Assembly (NCBI GenBank): GCA_021734595.1
Contig: JAIPIO010000092.1
Span: forward strand, 1-13,048
Direction of reading: 5' to 3'
Source: Kiritimatiellales bacterium
GTDB taxonomy: Bacteria > Verrucomicrobiota > Kiritimatiellia > Kiritimatiellales > Pontiellaceae
DNA length: 13,048 bases
Positions 10,887 to 13,048 of the stretch are shown one piece after another; within the stretch, counting starts at the first letter, position 1; every line of letters begins with the position of its first letter. Under the pieces are notes generated by a model. The model had not been told where the DNA came from. It made no database searches and saw only the letters and a program-made list of their open reading frames with translations. A program made the position numbers and the translations under genes.

Positions 10887-12275
10887 TTAAATATGACTAA
10901 CCAGATATCTCTTCACCACATCGACATCGTTGATAATCGAGTCGCAACGGGTTTCGGCATCGGCGAGGGCGTCGAGGGTTGGATGGTGGACGGCTTCGCC
11001 GGTGGCGTCGATGATGGCCTGGGTAAACTTGGCCGGATGCGCGGTGGCAAGGCAGATGGTCGGGGTTTCCAAACATTGGAACTTTTCGGCCACGTGCACT
11101 CCCACCGCAGTGTGCGGATCGAGCACGTAGCCGTATTGGTCATGGTATTTCTTGATGGTTTCGAGCGTGGAGGCAGTGTCCCCGCGACCGGCAGTAAACA
11201 GGTCATCGACCACGCCGTTTTCGTTCAGTTCAACGGAAAGTGATCCGTTGTCCTTGAAACCGTCCATGAGAGCGGCGAGTTTTTCGGCATTCTGCCCTAC
11301 CTTATAATAAAGATAGCGCTCAAAGTTGCTGGCCACCTGGATATCCATCGACGGGCTGAGGGTCGGGACAACCTCGGACATACCGTAGATGCCACTGTTG
11401 AAGAAGCGCGACAGAATATCGTTTTCGTTGGTGGCCAATATCAGTTTGCTGATCGGCAGGCCCATTTTCTGCGCGAGGTAGCCCGCCAGAATATCGCCAA
11501 AGTTTCCGGTCGGCACGGAAAACTGCACCGACTTGGCTCCTGTTTTTTCCAATGTTTGGAAAGTCGCGTAGAAATAGTAAACCGTCTGCGCCAGCACGCG
11601 CGCCCAGTTGACGGAATTGACCGAACCGAGAGAGTGTTTGGTTTTGAAATCCACCTCGCCGAAGATGGTCTTCATGATATTCTGACAGTCGTCGAAGGTG
11701 CCATCGACCGCAAGGTTAAAGACGTTGTCATCGAGCACGCTGGTCATCTGCTTTTCCTGTAGCGGGCTGGTACGCCCGGCGGGATGCATAATGAAGATGT
11801 TGATGTTCGGCTTGCCACGCACGCCGTGGATCGCCGCGCTGCCGGTGTCGCCGCTGGTGGCGCCGAGAATGTTCAGTTCGCCGCCGCGCCGCTCGAGAAT
11901 ATATTCAAACAGGTTGCCGAGGAACTGCAGGGCCACATCCTTGAACGCCAACGTCGGGCCGTGGAAAAGTTCCAATATCTGGAAATCGCCCACTTCGACG
12001 AGGGGCGTAACTTCCAATGGTTGGAAAGTCGAGTAGCTGTCGTTGATCAGTTTTTTCAGATCATCCGCCGGAATATCGGTTGCAAATCGGCTGATCACCT
12101 CGAACGCCAGCTCTTGGTAGGAGAGCTTCGACAAAGTTCCAATGTCTGGAAGTTCTTTGCCAATGATCGGAAGATCCTCCGGCAGCAGCAGTCCACCGTC
12201 CGGCGCCAGTCCGGTCATTACCGCATCCTGAAATCCGATGGGCGCCATCCGCCCGCGTGTACTGATATATTTCAT
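10887..12275 (-). CDS. thrC: Threonine synthase
   Basis: This PLP enzyme converts O-phosphohomoserine to threonine, the last step of the pathway. The 462-aa product (from 12275) has the N-terminal MKYISTRGRMAPIGFQDAVMTGLAPDGGLLLPEDLP typical of the long ThrC type. The PLP-lysine motif is FHGPTLAFKDVALQFLG, the phosphate-binding region is ATSGDTGSAAI, and SVPTGNFGDILAGYLAQKMGLPI and DPHTAVGVH come later. All key residues are intact. I prefer ATG 12273-12275, which gives AGGGG about 9 nt upstream. The ATG at 12284 adds only MNG and abuts the GGGG. Five TTCCAA-type palindromes lie in the gene, four of them encoding F-Q-x-L-E (FQPLE, FQILE, FQTLE, FQCLE). It is the first gene of the string leading to hypD. 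No T-box or leader peptide is evident in the 78-bp upstream gap. Confidence 0.96.
   Translation of the reverse strand: MKYISTRGRMAPIGFQDAVMTGLAPDGGLLLPEDLPIIGKELPDIGTLSKLSYQELAFEVISRFATDIPADDLKKLINDSYSTFQPLEVTPLVEVGDFQILELFHGPTLAFKDVALQFLGNLFEYILERRGGELNILGATSGDTGSAAIHGVRGKPNINIFIMHPAGRTSPLQEKQMTSVLDDNVFNLAVDGTFDDCQNIMKTIFGEVDFKTKHSLGSVNSVNWARVLAQTVYYFYATFQTLEKTGAKSVQFSVPTGNFGDILAGYLAQKMGLPISKLILATNENDILSRFFNSGIYGMSEVVPTLSPSMDIQVASNFERYLYYKVGQNAEKLAALMDGFKDNGSLSVELNENGVVDDLFTAGRGDTASTLETIKKYHDQYGYVLDPHTAVGVHVAEKFQCLETPTICLATAHPAKFTQAIIDATGEAVHHPTLDALADAETRCDSIINDVDVVKRYLVSHI
11067..11081. repeat. Perfect TTCCAA-N3-TTGGAA palindrome in thrC
   Basis: TTCCAAACATTGGAA, encoding FQCLE near the thrC 3' end (EKFQCLETPTICLATAHPAKF). 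Confidence 0.75.
11547..11561. repeat. TTCCAA-type palindrome in thrC
   Basis: TTCCAATGTTTGGAA, encoding FQTLE in YATFQTLEKTGAKSVQF. The arms pair fully (TTCCAA/TTGGAA) around TGT. Confidence 0.75.
11970..12026. repeat. Pair of TTCCAA-type palindromes 42 bp apart in thrC
   Basis: TTCCAATATCTGGAA (11970-11984) encodes FQILE and TTCCAATGGTTGGAA (12012-12026) encodes FQPLE. The start-to-start distance of 42 bp equals four helical turns at 10.5 bp. Both lie in the stretch leading to the PLP-binding FHGPTLAFKD segment. Confidence 0.75.
12137..12151. repeat. TTCCAA-type palindrome near the 5' end of thrC
   Basis: TTCCAATGTCTGGAA has one mismatched pair in the arms. It is read in a different frame from the other thrC copies (LPDIGT rather than FQxLE). 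Confidence 0.65.
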
Positions 12276-12362
12276 TCCATTCATCCCCTAAAAACCAAGG
12301 ACGCATCATTAATCACAATGCGCCCCAGCATAAAGCATAAACTGAACCCTATAGTAGAGTTC

Positions 12363-13048
12363 TTATTTCTTCTTTTTCTTTTTCTTCTTCTTAGGTCCCG
12401 ACCCGCCTTTCTTGGGGCGGTTGAGCAGCTTGAAATCGCGGTCGAAACGGGAGTTTATCCTCGCATCGCGCACTTCATCCACATTGTCCTCGTACAGCTC
12501 GCGGCTTCCCTTGGTGGCAACCACCTTGCCGTCGTCGTCGTCAACAAACAGCAGATATCCCTCATACTCGGTTCCGTGACTGCTCGAATAGCTGGACTTC
12601 GTGTAGGTAACCGAAACCAAGTCTCCGGAAAACTCGGTCTCTTTCTGGTTTTCGAAGGAAAAACCATGCTCTGTGCGATCGATCACCATAACATCGTCGG
12701 TATCCATCCGCTTTCCAAAAACATACAAATACGCGGTAAAGTCCCGCTTGCACGGATGGCGGCTTTTCTTGACGATAGTGGCCTTTCCTCGAATCCTTTC
12801 AGTTTTGGTAGCATGGTCGTAGTCGCCGTAGTCGCTGGAGTAGGAGGATATCGTCTTCTTGTCCCGGTCGATATTAACCTCCAGGTCGATGTCCGGGGGA
12901 ATTGCATATTCCAGATACATGATGTCCTTCTGGCTAAGCCCGCTCTTCGGTACCTTGATCTGATTCCCGTCCGGTTTGCGCAAAACCACCTGGTCGGAAA
13001 AAATATTCACGAATTCCGCCTCGATGGAGTTTCCCTTTTTATCCGACC
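12363..13048 (-). CDS. Protein with SHD1-like segment and poly-lysine tail (5' end beyond the window)
   Basis: The frame is open to the right edge: codons from 13046 read SDKKGNSIEAEFVNIFSDQVVLRKPDGNQIKVPKSGLSQKDIMYLEYAIPP. This resembles the SHD1-type module (G-x-x-[IV]-E-A-[ET]-F-V ... V-x-L-[RK]-K-x-D-G-x-x-[IV]-x-V-P ... L-S-x-x-D) that is common in PVC-group secreted or surface proteins. A GTG at 13008-13010 is therefore not the start. The rest contains a charged, beta-looking region (IDLEVNIDRDKKTISSYSSDYGDYDHATKTERIRGKATIVKK) and ends GPKKKKKKKKK, nine lysines from mixed AAA/AAG codons. At least 227 aa are present. It lies 87 bp upstream of thrC with no terminator hairpin seen. Function is unknown; SHD1 assignment is by eye. 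Confidence 0.8.
   Translation of the reverse strand, partial: SDKKGNSIEAEFVNIFSDQVVLRKPDGNQIKVPKSGLSQKDIMYLEYAIPPDIDLEVNIDRDKKTISSYSSDYGDYDHATKTERIRGKATIVKKSRHPCKRDFTAYLYVFGKRMDTDDVMVIDRTEHGFSFENQKETEFSGDLVSVTYTKSSYSSSHGTEYEGYLLFVDDDDGKVVATKGSRELYEDNVDEVRDARINSRFDRDFKLLNRPKKGGSGPKKKKKKKKK

Overview
The window reads as a chromosomal segment of a bacterium in the PVC group, most probably Kiritimatiellota or a close relative. This is inferred from four things: an EF-Tu with an unusual switch I, a Tat-exported Gfo/Idh/MocA oxidoreductase, a large secreted protein with a calcium-type spacer and C-terminal beta domain, and many TTCCAA-N3-TTGGAA palindromes inside genes. No rRNA or other taxonomic marker is present, so the placement is tentative. 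TGA is used as a normal stop, as in hypE.

Layout. (1) 1-2450, minus strand: a classic translation/secretion cluster, tRNA-Thr(GGU) - tuf - rpmG - tRNA-Trp(CCA) - secE - nusG (cut by the left edge). A candidate promoter lies at 2423-2450, a perfect inverted repeat just inside the predicted transcript start, and a strong hairpin between tuf and rpmG. (2) 2470-3633, minus: hypE, carrying about 56 extra residues encoded by an in-frame array of five palindromes spaced 31/32/31/32 bp. (3) 3819-8322, plus: a two-gene block of a Tat-signal Gfo/Idh/MocA oxidoreductase and a 1030-aa secreted protein that may be a glycan-active enzyme. The block lies between hypD and hypE in opposite orientation and lacks the palindromes. 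(4) 8336-12275, minus: a tightly packed gene string, thrC - zeta-toxin-like kinase (interrupted by TGA) - 65-aa partner - diacylglycerol/undecaprenol kinase - hypC - hypD. An inverted array of CACTAAT heptamers with 10-bp period lies between hypC and hypD. (5) 12363-13048, minus: the 3' part of a gene with an SHD1-like segment and a nine-lysine tail.

Functionally, HypC, HypD and HypE together build the Fe(CN)2CO unit of [NiFe] hydrogenases, so the genome probably encodes such a hydrogenase and HypA/B/F elsewhere. The tuf-secE-nusG block is housekeeping. The plus-strand block suggests use of extracellular glycans.

The most unusual content is the palindrome family. It occurs in hypE, hypD, thrC and the kinase gene, often encodes F-Q-x-L-E, forms a helically phased array in hypE, and is hit by the single base change that creates the stop codon in the kinase gene.
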